Part shown: positions 1 to 7,308 of the stretch, piece by piece
Layout of the letters: the number at the start of each line of letters is the position of its first letter
Position numbering within the stretch: position 1 is the first letter of the stretch
Program-made: the position numbers and the translations under genes
NCBI GenBank assembly: GCA_030428405.1
Contig: JAUIEH010000013.1
Location: 1 to 17,796, forward strand
Length of the DNA: 17,796 nucleotides
Direction: 5' to 3'
From: Alphaproteobacteria bacterium
Lineage (GTDB): Bacteria; Pseudomonadota; Alphaproteobacteria; Caulobacterales; Maricaulaceae
The notes under the pieces: generated by a model
Seen by the model: only the letters and a program-made list of their open reading frames with translations
What the model was told of the DNA's origin: nothing
Database searches by the model: none

Positions 1-571
1 CGGCGCGCAATGCTTTGAGCGCGGAGGAAAAGAACGGCCGGCCCGCATAAAGCGCGGCAGGCACGGCGAGCAAGCCGGACAGCCAGTGGAACAGCCTGCG
101 CGTCGCTTCGCCCATCTCGCCGTCATTGGCCCAGACCGAGATGGACAAGAGCATGATATTCGCCGCCGCGAAGCCTGCGACCGCGAGCGCGCGCAAGAGC
201 TTGCGCCCTTCCGTGTCGGCTTCGGCTTCAGCCGCCTGGATGTCGAAGGGAAATGCGTCATAGCCCAACGCCTTAAGCGTGCGCGGCAGCTCAATCGCGC
301 GCAAGACGCGCTCGTCGAAATTAATCCGTAAGCGGCCCGTTGAAAGATTCAGCCGCGCTTCGCTGACGCCTTCAAGCGCGCCGAGCCCGTCTTCAATCTT
401 GCGAATGCAGGCGCCGCAGCGCGCGCCACGCACCATCAGTTCGGCGACACTGTCTCCCGGCGCGCGATTGCGGATAAACGGCGTCGGATCGATCACGTCG
501 TCACGCGTGGGCGCTTCTTCCCGTGTGGTCGGACAGCCCATGATGTCGGCGGTCGGCGCGATATGGGTCAT
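1..571 (-). CDS. ccoI: Copper-transporting P-type ATPase CcoI/FixI, N-terminal part (runs off the left edge)
   Basis: Heavy-metal P1B-type ATPase that moves copper across the inner membrane for cbb3 oxidase assembly (family knowledge). Only the first 190 codons lie in the window. Seen: an N-terminal heavy-metal-associated domain at about residues 42–110 with the metal motif GARCGAC (Cys52, Cys55) followed by IRKIE. A hydrophobic helix follows at about 126–147, and a second begins near 163. The phosphorylation (DKTGT), CPC and ATP-binding regions would lie beyond the edge, so they cannot be checked. The ATG at 571 overlaps the ccoH stop by ATGA, which suggests translational coupling. Position after ccoG and ccoH makes CcoI much more likely than a general CopA. 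Confidence is high for the family and good for the name. Confidence 0.9.
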   Translation of the reverse strand, partial: MTHIAPTADIMGCPTTREEAPTRDDVIDPTPFIRNRAPGDSVAELMVRGARCGACIRKIEDGLGALEGVSEARLNLSTGRLRINFDERVLRAIELPRTLKALGYDAFPFDIQAAEAEADTEGRKLLRALAVAGFAAANIMLLSISVWANDGEMGEATRRLFHWLSGLLAVPAALYAGRPFFSSALKALRA

Positions 572-1059
572 CGCAGCACCAGCGACCGGCGCGCCTCAAA
601 CGCTGCGCCGTCAGAGAACTCCGTTGCAACACGGACATTCCACGCGCCCGCGTCGACACCGGTCAGCGCGGCGACATAGCGCCCGTCGCCGGCATCCTCG
701 AGCGTGACGCTACGATCGAGCGCAGTCGTGGCCGGTCGTTCAAGCATTGTGTTCACGTTCAACCCGCCGAGAGGTTGACCGTCAGCGTCGCGCAGCTCAA
801 CCACGAGAACATAGTCCTCGCCCCACGGCGCAAAGCCGATGCTGGCCGTCCAGCCGCGCTCGGCCTGGCGGGCGCGCGCCTCCAACGTCTCGTTATAGGC
901 CGCCCCGCGCGTATAAGCGCGATGGACCTCTTCCCCCGGAAAGGTGGAGATGGCGCGGGTGATGAAGATCACATTCACGCCGATCACGACCGCGAAGAAC
1001 GCAACCATGCCGAAGAGGACGTGAAACCCCGTGATCCGGTTTTGCGCGCGCGTTGTCAT
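568..1059 (-). CDS. ccoH: cbb3 oxidase assembly protein CcoH/FixH
   Basis: FixH-family membrane protein, 163 residues, needed for assembly or stability of cbb3 oxidase (family knowledge). Seen: one N-terminal membrane helix at about residues 12–35 starting GFHVLFGMVAFF, then a conserved stretch with AYNETLEARARQAERGW at about 54–70. The rest is a beta-rich periplasmic domain in which Pro, Gly and Leu-containing strands repeat. Length is normal for the family. The ATG overlaps the ccoG stop (ATGA), and the TGA overlaps the ccoI start in the same way, so the gene sits in a tightly coupled ccoG-ccoH-ccoI unit. FixH is poorly conserved in sequence, so the name rests on both sequence pattern and place. 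Confidence 0.92.
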   Translation of the reverse strand: MTTRAQNRITGFHVLFGMVAFFAVVIGVNVIFITRAISTFPGEEVHRAYTRGAAYNETLEARARQAERGWTASIGFAPWGEDYVLVVELRDADGQPLGGLNVNTMLERPATTALDRSVTLEDAGDGRYVAALTGVDAGAWNVRVATEFSDGAAFEARRSLVLR

Positions 1060-2579
1060 TGGCCGACGCCCGTCTGGAACATGGTCGGATTGACCGCCTC
1101 GGTCTGCGTCGCAGTTTCACTCACCGTGAACGTCAGTGGCAAGGAGGCCGCCGTCAGCGCTTCGCGCGGCAAGGTCACATAGACGCGGAACCTTCCGACC
1201 TGGTCGGGTCCGACGGTGAATTCAGGCTCAGGACCGGCATCGGGCGCGCCGACAACGGAGACGCTCAGGCCGGCCGGTCCGTCAATCGTCAGGCGGTAGG
1301 TCTGCTCGGTATTGTTCTTGTTGATGATCTTGACCGTATAGCCGTTGCGCACCGAACCATCAGAAAGCTGAACATAATTCGGGTTGCGGTCGCGCAGGAC
1401 ATTCAAGTCGATCGTAGAGCGTGAGGAAAACGCGACCAGCATCACGACGGACACAAGCGCCAGCGCGACGGCGTAATATATCGTCCGCGGCCGTAATATC
1501 CGCGTGCCGCGCTTGGCCGCGCCCAGGCGCTTTTGGGTGTTGGCGCGGCTGTCATAAGCGATCAGCCCCTTGGGGCGTTCGATCTTGACCATGATGGCGT
1601 CGCACGCATCGATGCAGAGCGCGCAATTAATGCATTCGAGCTGATCGCCGTCGCGAATGTCGATGCCCATCGGACACGCCGCCACGCATTGCTTGCAGTC
1701 GATGCAGTCGCCGCGCCCGTCCCAGCTTTCACCTCTGCGATGGGGGCCGCGCGGTTCGCCGCGTTCGGCGCGATAGGTCACTTCGAGCGTTTCATTATCC
1801 GTCATCGCGCCCTGAATGCGCGGCCACGGGCACATATAGGTGCACACTTGCTCGCGCATCATGCCGGCGAGCGAATAGGTCGTGAACGTCAAAATGCCGG
1901 CGAAAATATAGGCGGTCGCCGGCGCCTGACCGAGAAAGAAGTCGCGCGCCAGGCTGGGCGCGTCGTGGAAATAGAGAATCCAGGCGCCGCCGGTCGCAAA
2001 TGCGATCAGCAGCCAGACAATATGTTTGCCCAGCTTGCGCGCCAATTTGTTGGGCGACCATTTCGCCTTGTCCAGCCGCATGCGCTGATTTCGGTCGCCT
2101 TCGAAAAAGCGCTCCACGGCGATGAACAAATCCGTCCAGATCGTTTGCGGGCAGGCATAGCCGCACCACACGCGGCCAAACAGCGACGTCACCAGAAAGA
2201 GCGACAGGGCTGCGATGATGAGCAGCCCGGTGATGTAATAGACTTCCTGCGGCCAGATCTCGATGAAGAAGAAATAAAACCGCCGCCCCTCGAAATCGAC
2301 GAGCACGGCCTGGTCAGGCTCGCCGACAGCGCGCGGCCAGCGCACCCATGGAAGCCCGTAATAGACGAGCAGCGAAAAGGCGAGAAACACCCACTTGAAC
2401 GCACGGAACGGTCCGTGCACGAGCTTGGGATAGATCGGCTCGCGCGCCTTATAGAGTTTACGGTTCGCAGCAGCGTTGACCGGCGTGACATCGATGCGAT
2501 GCACGCCGACCGCCGCCTCCTGAGGCGCTGGCTCGCCTTGCGCTCCGGGACTGCGTGACGCTGGACTCTGCGTCGTCAT
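1056..2579 (-). CDS. ccoG: cbb3 oxidase accessory protein CcoG/FixG, polyferredoxin
   Basis: Membrane-bound iron–sulfur protein of 507 residues. CcoG has been described as a cupric reductase that supplies Cu(I) for the CcoN heme–copper centre (established knowledge). Seen: hydrophobic helices near residues 62–78, 113–131, 188–203, 222–240 and 365–384. Membrane-associated Cys pairs occur in CGYACP (139–144) and CTYMCP (246–251). Two ferredoxin-type 4Fe-4S motifs follow, CIDCKQCVAACP (292–303) and CINCALCIDACD (316–327); the second ends in Asp rather than Pro. The C-terminal part (about 390–507) is a beta-rich extracytoplasmic domain. An AGGAAAG ribosome-binding sequence lies about 9 bases before the ATG. 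The gene is 44 bases downstream of ccoP and overlaps ccoH by 4. Length and motif order fit the family. Confidence 0.97.
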   Translation of the reverse strand: MTTQSPASRSPGAQGEPAPQEAAVGVHRIDVTPVNAAANRKLYKAREPIYPKLVHGPFRAFKWVFLAFSLLVYYGLPWVRWPRAVGEPDQAVLVDFEGRRFYFFFIEIWPQEVYYITGLLIIAALSLFLVTSLFGRVWCGYACPQTIWTDLFIAVERFFEGDRNQRMRLDKAKWSPNKLARKLGKHIVWLLIAFATGGAWILYFHDAPSLARDFFLGQAPATAYIFAGILTFTTYSLAGMMREQVCTYMCPWPRIQGAMTDNETLEVTYRAERGEPRGPHRRGESWDGRGDCIDCKQCVAACPMGIDIRDGDQLECINCALCIDACDAIMVKIERPKGLIAYDSRANTQKRLGAAKRGTRILRPRTIYYAVALALVSVVMLVAFSSRSTIDLNVLRDRNPNYVQLSDGSVRNGYTVKIINKNNTEQTYRLTIDGPAGLSVSVVGAPDAGPEPEFTVGPDQVGRFRVYVTLPREALTAASLPLTFTVSETATQTEAVNPTMFQTGVGQ

Positions 2580-2623
2580 AAAGCGGGTCTTTCCTGTTCC
2601 TCGTTACGCGAACGCAGCGAGGC

Positions 2624-3517
2624 TCAGTCCTCCTCGCCGCCGCCGCGCGAATGGACATAAACGGCGAGCGCCGTAATGACGGCGTCGTCGAGCCTGGATT
2701 CCCAGGCCGGCATCGTCGAATTGCGCGCCGACCAGATCGTCTCGCGGACGGTTTCGCGGTCGCCGCCATAGAGCCAATCCGTATCCGTCAGATTCGGCGC
2801 GCCGAGATCGCGATTGCCCATTGCATTGTCGCCGTGACACACCGCGCATTGCGCTGCGAATGTCTCCGCCCCGCGATCGACCGCGGCGGCGTCTTCGCTA
2901 TGGCCGGACAGACTCAGCACATATTCGGCGACGTCGTTGACTTCCTCGCGGCTCAGCAACTCGTCGCGGCCAAAGGCCGGCATGTCGCCCATCCGCGTCT
3001 CCATATGCTCGGAGCGGATGCCGTAACGGATCGTGCGGCGAATCTCCTCGAGCGTGCCGCCCCACAGCCAGACATCGTCATTGAGATTGGGATAGCCGCG
3101 CGCGCCCTGGGCGCCGGCGCCGTGACACGTCGCGCAATTGTCGCCGAACGCGGACTCGCCCGCCGCCAGCGCAATCGTGAGCAATTCCGGATCGCTCTCG
3201 ATCTCGCTTAGATCAGCTTCCGTCAGTCGGCTGAAATAGACCGACCGCGCTTCTTCCAGCGCCGCCATGTCGCGCGCGACATTGACGCGTTCGGAGTGGT
3301 TGCGCAGTCCGCGCGTTGCGCCTTCCGCTCCCGGAAGACCCGGAATGGCTGGCATGAAGACCATGTAAATGACGGCCCAGATGATGCAGGCGTAGAAGAT
3401 CCACAGCCACCAGCGCGGCAAGGGATTGTTCAGCTCCTTGATGCCGTCCCACTCATGACCGGTCGTCTCAACGCCCGATACGGCGTCGATTTCGCGCTCG
3501 TTGTCCGGCGTGCTCAT
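2624..3517 (-). CDS. ccoP: cbb3-type cytochrome c oxidase subunit III, diheme CcoP
   Basis: Diheme cytochrome c subunit of cbb3 oxidase, 297 residues. It accepts electrons from soluble cytochromes and passes them to CcoO (family knowledge). Seen: an N-terminal cytoplasmic segment containing the family-typical HEWDGIKELNNPLPRWW (21–37), one membrane helix at about 36–55, then two periplasmic c-type heme domains. The CXXCH motifs are CATCH (128–132) and CAVCH (224–228). Likely axial Met ligands are Met179 in GDMPAFG and Met269 in STMPAW. Both heme sites look intact. The start ATG overlaps the ccoQ stop (ATGA), so translation is probably coupled. The gene ends with an acidic GGGEED tail. Confidence 0.98.
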   Translation of the reverse strand: MSTPDNEREIDAVSGVETTGHEWDGIKELNNPLPRWWLWIFYACIIWAVIYMVFMPAIPGLPGAEGATRGLRNHSERVNVARDMAALEEARSVYFSRLTEADLSEIESDPELLTIALAAGESAFGDNCATCHGAGAQGARGYPNLNDDVWLWGGTLEEIRRTIRYGIRSEHMETRMGDMPAFGRDELLSREEVNDVAEYVLSLSGHSEDAAAVDRGAETFAAQCAVCHGDNAMGNRDLGAPNLTDTDWLYGGDRETVRETIWSARNSTMPAWESRLDDAVITALAVYVHSRGGGEED

Positions 3518-3669
3518 AGCTCGTCCTCTTCAAGCGGAATTCTCGCGGCGTGATCGAATTTTTGCTGGTTGCGCGGCCAAAGCGCATAGACCAGCACGCC
3601 GGCGAACAGGGCCATCACGTAGATGAGCCCCCAAGTCTGGGCGAAACGGGCGACGGTTTCATATGTCAT
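3514..3669 (-). CDS. ccoQ: cbb3 oxidase small subunit IV CcoQ (51 residues)
   Basis: Small single-helix membrane protein that stabilises the cbb3 complex (family knowledge). Reading the minus strand from the ATG at 3669 gives 51 residues starting MTYETVARFAQTWGLIYVMA. One hydrophobic helix (about residues 14–31) is followed by WPRNQQKFDHAA and an acidic end, EEDEL. The W-P-x-N/K-x-x-x-F-D-x-A-A pattern after the helix is characteristic of CcoQ. The start has GAGGTGATGCG just before it, so GAGG serves as a ribosome-binding site overlapping the ccoO stop; the gap to ccoO is only 4 bases. The TGA overlaps the ccoP ATG. Its place between ccoO and ccoP is exactly as expected. Confidence 0.95.
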   Translation of the reverse strand: MTYETVARFAQTWGLIYVMALFAGVLVYALWPRNQQKFDHAARIPLEEDEL

Positions 3670-3673
3670 CGCA

Positions 3674-4405
3674 TCACCTCAGATTCTCGGGCGCGTCGGC
3701 TTCATATTCGTCGAAATCGACCATAGTGCCGAGCGCCTGGAGGTAAGCGATCATCGCGTCGAGTTCGGTGACGCGATCAGGATCGCCGTCGAAATCGCGC
3801 ATCACCGCGCCGGGATAGCGCGCCTGGAAGGCGTCATAGTCCGGAGAGAACGGATCGAGCTGGGCAGCGATGTCGCTCTGCGCCGCTTCAATCATCTCGT
3901 CATTATACGGCACGCCGACGATGCGATGCGTGCCCATAATGGTTTCCAGCTCGTTCAGCTCCAGCTCTGCGTCGGCCAGGAAGGCGTAAGGCGGCATGAC
4001 CGATTCCGGCACCACGTCGCGCGGATTGGCGAAATGATCGCGATGCCACTCATCGGAATATTTGCCGCCGACGCGCGCGAGGTCCGGCCCCGTGCGCTTT
4101 GAGCCCCACTGGAAGGGGTGGTCGTACATGCTCTCGGCCGCGAGGCTGTAATGGCCGTAGCGCTCCACCTCATCGCGCAGCGGACGGACCATCTGGCTGT
4201 GGCAGACATAGCAGCCCTCGCGGACATAGAGCCTGCGCCCCATCAGCTCGAGCGGGGTATACGGACGCACACCCTCCACTTCTTCAATCGTGTTCTCCAG
4301 ATAGAAGAGCGGCGCAAGCTGCACCAGGCCGCCGATCGACACCATAATCAGGATGCCGATCAGCAGAATCATCGAGTTGCGTTCGAAGACGCCGTGCCAG
4401 TTCAT
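3674..4405 (-). CDS. ccoO: cbb3-type cytochrome c oxidase subunit II, monoheme CcoO
   Basis: Membrane-anchored monoheme cytochrome c that transfers electrons to CcoN (family knowledge). Seen: 243 residues with one membrane helix at about 12–35 starting SMILLIGILIMVSIGG. The heme motif is CYVCH (65–69) in the family-typical context GCYVCHSQMVRPLRDE, and Met137 in SVMPPY is the probable axial ligand. The reading frame stays open up to 4516, but the extra 37 residues are Arg-rich out-of-frame ccoN sequence. The start chosen is the ATG at 4405: it gives the usual MNWHGVFERN beginning, has a GGGGGGCGGAG purine tract just upstream, and leaves an 11-base gap to ccoN. Length is normal for CcoO. Confidence 0.98.
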   Translation of the reverse strand: MNWHGVFERNSMILLIGILIMVSIGGLVQLAPLFYLENTIEEVEGVRPYTPLELMGRRLYVREGCYVCHSQMVRPLRDEVERYGHYSLAAESMYDHPFQWGSKRTGPDLARVGGKYSDEWHRDHFANPRDVVPESVMPPYAFLADAELELNELETIMGTHRIVGVPYNDEMIEAAQSDIAAQLDPFSPDYDAFQARYPGAVMRDFDGDPDRVTELDAMIAYLQALGTMVDFDEYEADAPENLR

Positions 4406-4416
4406 CTCCGCCCCCC

Positions 4417-6078
4417 TTACTCGGCCGGCGCGGCGGCGGGCCGCGCGTCTGCTTCGGCGACGTCGCCTTCCGCAGCGCGCAAGTCGCCGCGGGCGGTGCG
4501 CCACAGATTGTAGCACATGATCAGGGCGCCGATCAGGAACATGCCGCCGCCGATCGCCCGGATCACATAATAGGGATGGGTCGCCTCGACCGATTCCACG
4601 AAGGAGTATTCGAGGAAACCGAACTCGTTATAGGCGCGCCACATCAGGCCCTGCATGATGCCCGACACCCACATGGAGGTGATGTAGAGCAGAATGCCGA
4701 GCGTGGAGATCCAGAAATGCCACTCCACCAGCGCGTAGGAATAAAGCCGGCGGCGTTTCCAGAGCCATTGCGTCAGGCAATAAAGCGCGCCGAACGAGAT
4801 ATAGCCGACCCAGCCGAGCGCGCCGGAATGCACGTGGCCGATGGTCCAGTCCGTATAGTGAGAAAGCGAGTTCACCGCACGGACCGACATGACCGGGCCT
4901 TCAAAGGTCGACATGCCGTAAAAGGCGACTGAGACGACCATCATTCGAATGACGGGATCGGTGCGCAGCTTGTCCCACGCGCCCGACAGCGTCATCAGCC
5001 CGTTGATCATGCCGCCCCAGCTCGGCATCCACAGCATCACCGAGAACACCATGCCCAGCGTCTGCGCCCATTCCGGAAGCGCCGTGTAGTGAAGATGGTG
5101 CGGTCCCGCCCAGATATAGATGAAGATCAGCGTCCAGAAGTGAACAATGGACAGGCGGTAGGAATAGACCGGCCGCTCGGCGCGCTTGGGAATGAAGTAA
5201 TACATGATCCCAAGAAAGCCCGCGGTGAGGAAGAAGCCGACGGCGTTATGGCCGTACCACCACTGCGTCAGCGCATCCTGAACGCCCGCCCAGACGATCA
5301 CCGATGTCGAACTCGTGAACGAAACCGGAATGGCCAGATTGTTCACGATATGGAGCATCGCGATGGTCACGATGAAGGCGAGATAGAACCAGTTCGCCAC
5401 ATAGATGTGGCGCTCCTTGCGTTTCCAGAGCGTGCCGAGGAACACTAGGAGATAGACCACCCAGACTATGGTCAGCCACAGATCGGCGTACCACTCGGGT
5501 TCGGCGTATTCCTTGGACTGCGTGATGCCGAGGAGATAGCCGGTCGCGGCGATCACGATGAACAGGTTGAAGCCCCAGAACACGAACCACGGCCATAGCC
5601 CGCCGGCCAGCCGCGCGCGGGTCGTACGCTGCACGACATAGAATGACGTCGCGATCAGAGCGTTGCCGCCGAAGGCGAAAATCACTGCGCTGGTGTGCAA
5701 GGGGCGCAGACGGCCGAAATTCGTCCAGCCGAACTGCTCAAAATAGAAAAGGTTCGGGAAAGCGAGCTGCAGCGCGATGACGAGGCCGACGAGAAAGCCC
5801 GCCACGCCCCAGAACGCCGTCGCGAACACGCCCCATTTGATGATGCCGTCTTCATAGCGGGTCTGATCCCAGACCGGCGCGCCGAAGCCGTAGCGCATGC
5901 AAATGCCGACGATCCAGGCAACGAACAAGATCAGGAAGAACCAGCCGTGAATGGCCATCCCGCTATCGCCGGCCTGCGCGACCGCGATGACGGCATAAAA
6001 TGCACAGCCGACCAGGATCGCCAGCTGCAGAAATACGTCCAAGCCCCAGTGGCCTCGTGCGGCGCTGTCAGTGCTCAC
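4417..6078 (-). CDS. ccoN: cbb3-type cytochrome c oxidase catalytic subunit I, CcoN
   Basis: Heme–copper oxidase subunit that reduces O2 to water with high oxygen affinity, located in the inner membrane (family knowledge). Seen: 553 residues with about a dozen hydrophobic helices and the expected metal ligands. These are His128 in RPLHTS (low-spin heme), His277 in WWYGHNAVGFF (CuB), His327–His328 in GPHHLHY (CuB), and His415/His417 in IGHVHSGALGW (hemes). FLGIMYYFIPK (288–298) contains the helix where cbb3 enzymes carry their active-site Tyr. The C-terminal tail (about 530–553) is hydrophilic and rich in Ala and Glu. The start is GTG at 6078 with GGGGGCGAAA in front; no better in-frame ATG was seen upstream. 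This is the first gene of the cco cluster. Confidence 0.98.
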   Translation of the reverse strand: MSTDSAARGHWGLDVFLQLAILVGCAFYAVIAVAQAGDSGMAIHGWFFLILFVAWIVGICMRYGFGAPVWDQTRYEDGIIKWGVFATAFWGVAGFLVGLVIALQLAFPNLFYFEQFGWTNFGRLRPLHTSAVIFAFGGNALIATSFYVVQRTTRARLAGGLWPWFVFWGFNLFIVIAATGYLLGITQSKEYAEPEWYADLWLTIVWVVYLLVFLGTLWKRKERHIYVANWFYLAFIVTIAMLHIVNNLAIPVSFTSSTSVIVWAGVQDALTQWWYGHNAVGFFLTAGFLGIMYYFIPKRAERPVYSYRLSIVHFWTLIFIYIWAGPHHLHYTALPEWAQTLGMVFSVMLWMPSWGGMINGLMTLSGAWDKLRTDPVIRMMVVSVAFYGMSTFEGPVMSVRAVNSLSHYTDWTIGHVHSGALGWVGYISFGALYCLTQWLWKRRRLYSYALVEWHFWISTLGILLYITSMWVSGIMQGLMWRAYNEFGFLEYSFVESVEATHPYYVIRAIGGGMFLIGALIMCYNLWRTARGDLRAAEGDVAEADARPAAAPAE

Positions 6079-6297
6079 TTTCGCCCCCGCTTTGCGAACA
6101 TTTGAAACGCGGTCACGACGAACCGCAGTTTGATGTTCGCAAGAAAGCAGGACTCTTAGGACGTGAACACCGCGCAGACTGACGCATGCCCAAAATAATT
6201 GATCGAAAATCCCGACGCATCGCAGCGTGATTAAGGCTGCGCGCGCGATAACTGCGACACTCTGTCCCGACCGCCTCGAGCCACTTGAAAATTACTC
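6079..6297. promoter_or_regulatory. Leader/promoter region of the cco operon (219 bases, no clean FNR/FixK box)
   Basis: Non-coding gap between the SDR stop and the ccoN start, noticeably richer in A/T than its surroundings, so it probably holds the cco promoter. In alphaproteobacteria this promoter is often controlled by FNR/FixK at TTGAT-N4-ATCAA (established knowledge). I see only degenerate forms. TTGAT at 6199–6203 has no matching half at the right distance (ATCCC follows after 5 bases). TTG-N7-CAA at 6130–6142 is one base short of the consensus spacing. No convincing –35/–10 pair could be assigned on the minus strand. No coding potential was recognised. Confidence 0.4.
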
Positions 6298-7011
6298 TCA
6301 AACGCGACCGGGCACCGGCAAGAGCGCGCCCGTGACCGCGCGCGCGGCGTCGCTGGCGAGGAACAAGATCGCCGCGGCCAAATCGACGGGCGCGACCCAG
6401 CGTGAAAAGTCCGCATCAGGCATGTCGGCGCGATTGGTCGGCGTGTCGATAATGGTCGGCAGCACGGCGTTCACCGTGACGCCCTGATCCTTGAGCTCTT
6501 CAGCGAGACTTTCGGTAAGGCGCATCACGCCCGCTTTCGACGCCGCATAAGCGCCCATGCCCGCCGCAGACTTGACAGCTCCCGCCGCGCCGACATTGAC
6601 GATGCGACCCGCGCCTGCGGCGGTCATGTGCGGCAAGGCCGCTTTTGTGGCGTTCAGCGCCGTTTTTACGTTCATGGCGTACATGCGATCCCACGTGGCG
6701 GCGTCACCGTCCGAAACGGTCTGCCAGACAAATCCGCCCGCAATATTGATCAGCGCATCCAAACGCCCCGCCTGCTCAAGCACGGCGTCGATGGCGCGCG
6801 CGGCCGCATCGGGGTCGGTCAAGTCGACGCCCGAGAGCGCGACGGCGCCGTCGCCCGCCCCGGCGACAAGCTCGTCATTCAATTGCGCATAATCGATCAG
6901 GCCCAGCCGCGCGCCGCGCGCCGCCGCGCATTGCGCAACGACACCGCCAAGCGCGCCGCCCGCGCCCGTGACAATGACCGTCTTGCCGTTGAAATCACTC
7001 GCAGCCGTCAT
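6298..7011 (-). CDS. Short-chain dehydrogenase/reductase, substrate unknown, atypical active site
   Basis: Classical-size SDR of 237 residues with a Rossmann fold. Seen: cofactor motif TGAGGALGG (15–23), and Asp40 at the end of the second strand (LGLIDYA), which usually means NAD(H) preference. NIAGG (89–93), Asn114 in YAMNVKTALN, and the catalytic pair Tyr155/Lys159 in YAASK are also present. The residue 13 before Tyr, normally the catalytic Ser, is Ala142 (VNVGAAGAVKS); the nearest Ser is at 148. The ATG at 7011 is preferred over that at 7017 because GGAGG lies 6 bases before it. The open frame extends further upstream to 7101 but without family-like sequence. It is transcribed toward ccoN with a 219-base gap, so a shared operon is not implied. 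The substrate cannot be told. Confidence 0.88.
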   Translation of the reverse strand: MTAASDFNGKTVIVTGAGGALGGVVAQCAAARGARLGLIDYAQLNDELVAGAGDGAVALSGVDLTDPDAAARAIDAVLEQAGRLDALINIAGGFVWQTVSDGDAATWDRMYAMNVKTALNATKAALPHMTAAGAGRIVNVGAAGAVKSAAGMGAYAASKAGVMRLTESLAEELKDQGVTVNAVLPTIIDTPTNRADMPDADFSRWVAPVDLAAAILFLASDAARAVTGALLPVPGRV

Positions 7012-7017
7012 CGCCAT

Positions 7018-7022
7018 CCTCC
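7018..7022 (-). promoter_or_regulatory. Ribosome-binding site that decides the SDR start
   Basis: The minus strand reads GGAGG-ATGGCG-ATG. GGAGG directly abuts the ATG at 7017 (no spacing) but is 6 bases from the ATG at 7011, which makes 7011 the more likely start. Confidence 0.6.
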
Positions 7023-7236
7023 AAGCACGGGTTGTCGCAACGCCCCAGCGCCGCCGTCCCTCGCGGTGTGACGTTCGCCCCGGGCTTGCGTCAATATCCA
7101 AGCCGCATCCTGAGGCGTGAATTCAAAGACGCGATGAAACGCGCCTCTGCACGGCGAAATCAGAGCAGAGCGCAGACAGAGGTTTGCGTCGCGACTCCAC
7201 ATCGCCTTAGTGTGCACCTGCGAAACTGGGAAAGCG

Positions 7237-7266
7237 TTGCCCCGCCCTGGCTTATTGCCATATAGC
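7237..7266 (+). promoter_or_regulatory. Possible housekeeping-type promoter for gltD
   Basis: TTGCCC (7237–7242) and TATAGC (7261–7266) are separated by 18 bases and lie about 40 bases before the gltD start. Both resemble sigma-70 –35/–10 elements at 4 of 6 positions each. This is a by-eye match in a GC-rich genome and could be chance. A GAGGT ribosome-binding sequence (7300–7304) precedes the ATG at 7309. Confidence 0.3.
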
Positions 7267-7308
7267 GAAGGCAGAACTTTTCGCGAATAGCTGAATTTTG
7301 AGGTAAAA

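Larger units (their letters stand above)
7012..7308. other. Divergent intergenic region between the SDR gene and gltD (297 bases)
   Basis: This gap must hold the promoters for the minus-strand SDR and the plus-strand gltDB genes. I see no convincing protein-coding sequence; the short open frames here show no family pattern. I found no sigma-54 element: the TGGC…TTGC at about 7247–7259 has the wrong spacing. No riboswitch-like fold or clear inverted repeat could be supported. The gltD-proximal 60 bases are relatively A/T-rich, as expected for a promoter and 5' leader. Confidence 0.5.

Noticed and set aside
1533..2558. A 341-codon plus-strand open frame antisense to ccoG
   Set aside because: The opposite strand carries clear CcoG Fe–S motifs; this frame has only His/Arg/Ala-rich shadow sequence.
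2599..2622. CCTCG…CGAGG inverted repeat between ccoP and ccoG as a terminator or processing hairpin
   Set aside because: A 5-bp stem with a 14-base loop and no T-tract is too weak to call in GC-rich sequence.
4406..4516. Upstream extension of ccoO by 37 residues
   Set aside because: The extension is Arg-rich out-of-frame ccoN sequence, and the ATG at 4405 has a purine-rich ribosome-binding tract and a family-typical N-terminus.
6130..6142. TTG-N7-CAA as an FNR/FixK site
   Set aside because: The spacing is one base short, and the inner AT/AT positions do not match the consensus.
6113..6301. A 62-codon minus-strand open frame in the ccoN leader (TTG start)
   Set aside because: No ribosome-binding site, no recognisable pattern, and it sits where the promoter should be.
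7247..7259. TGGC…TTGC as a sigma-54 promoter for gltD
   Set aside because: The GG and GC elements are only 6 bases apart; sigma-54 needs 10.
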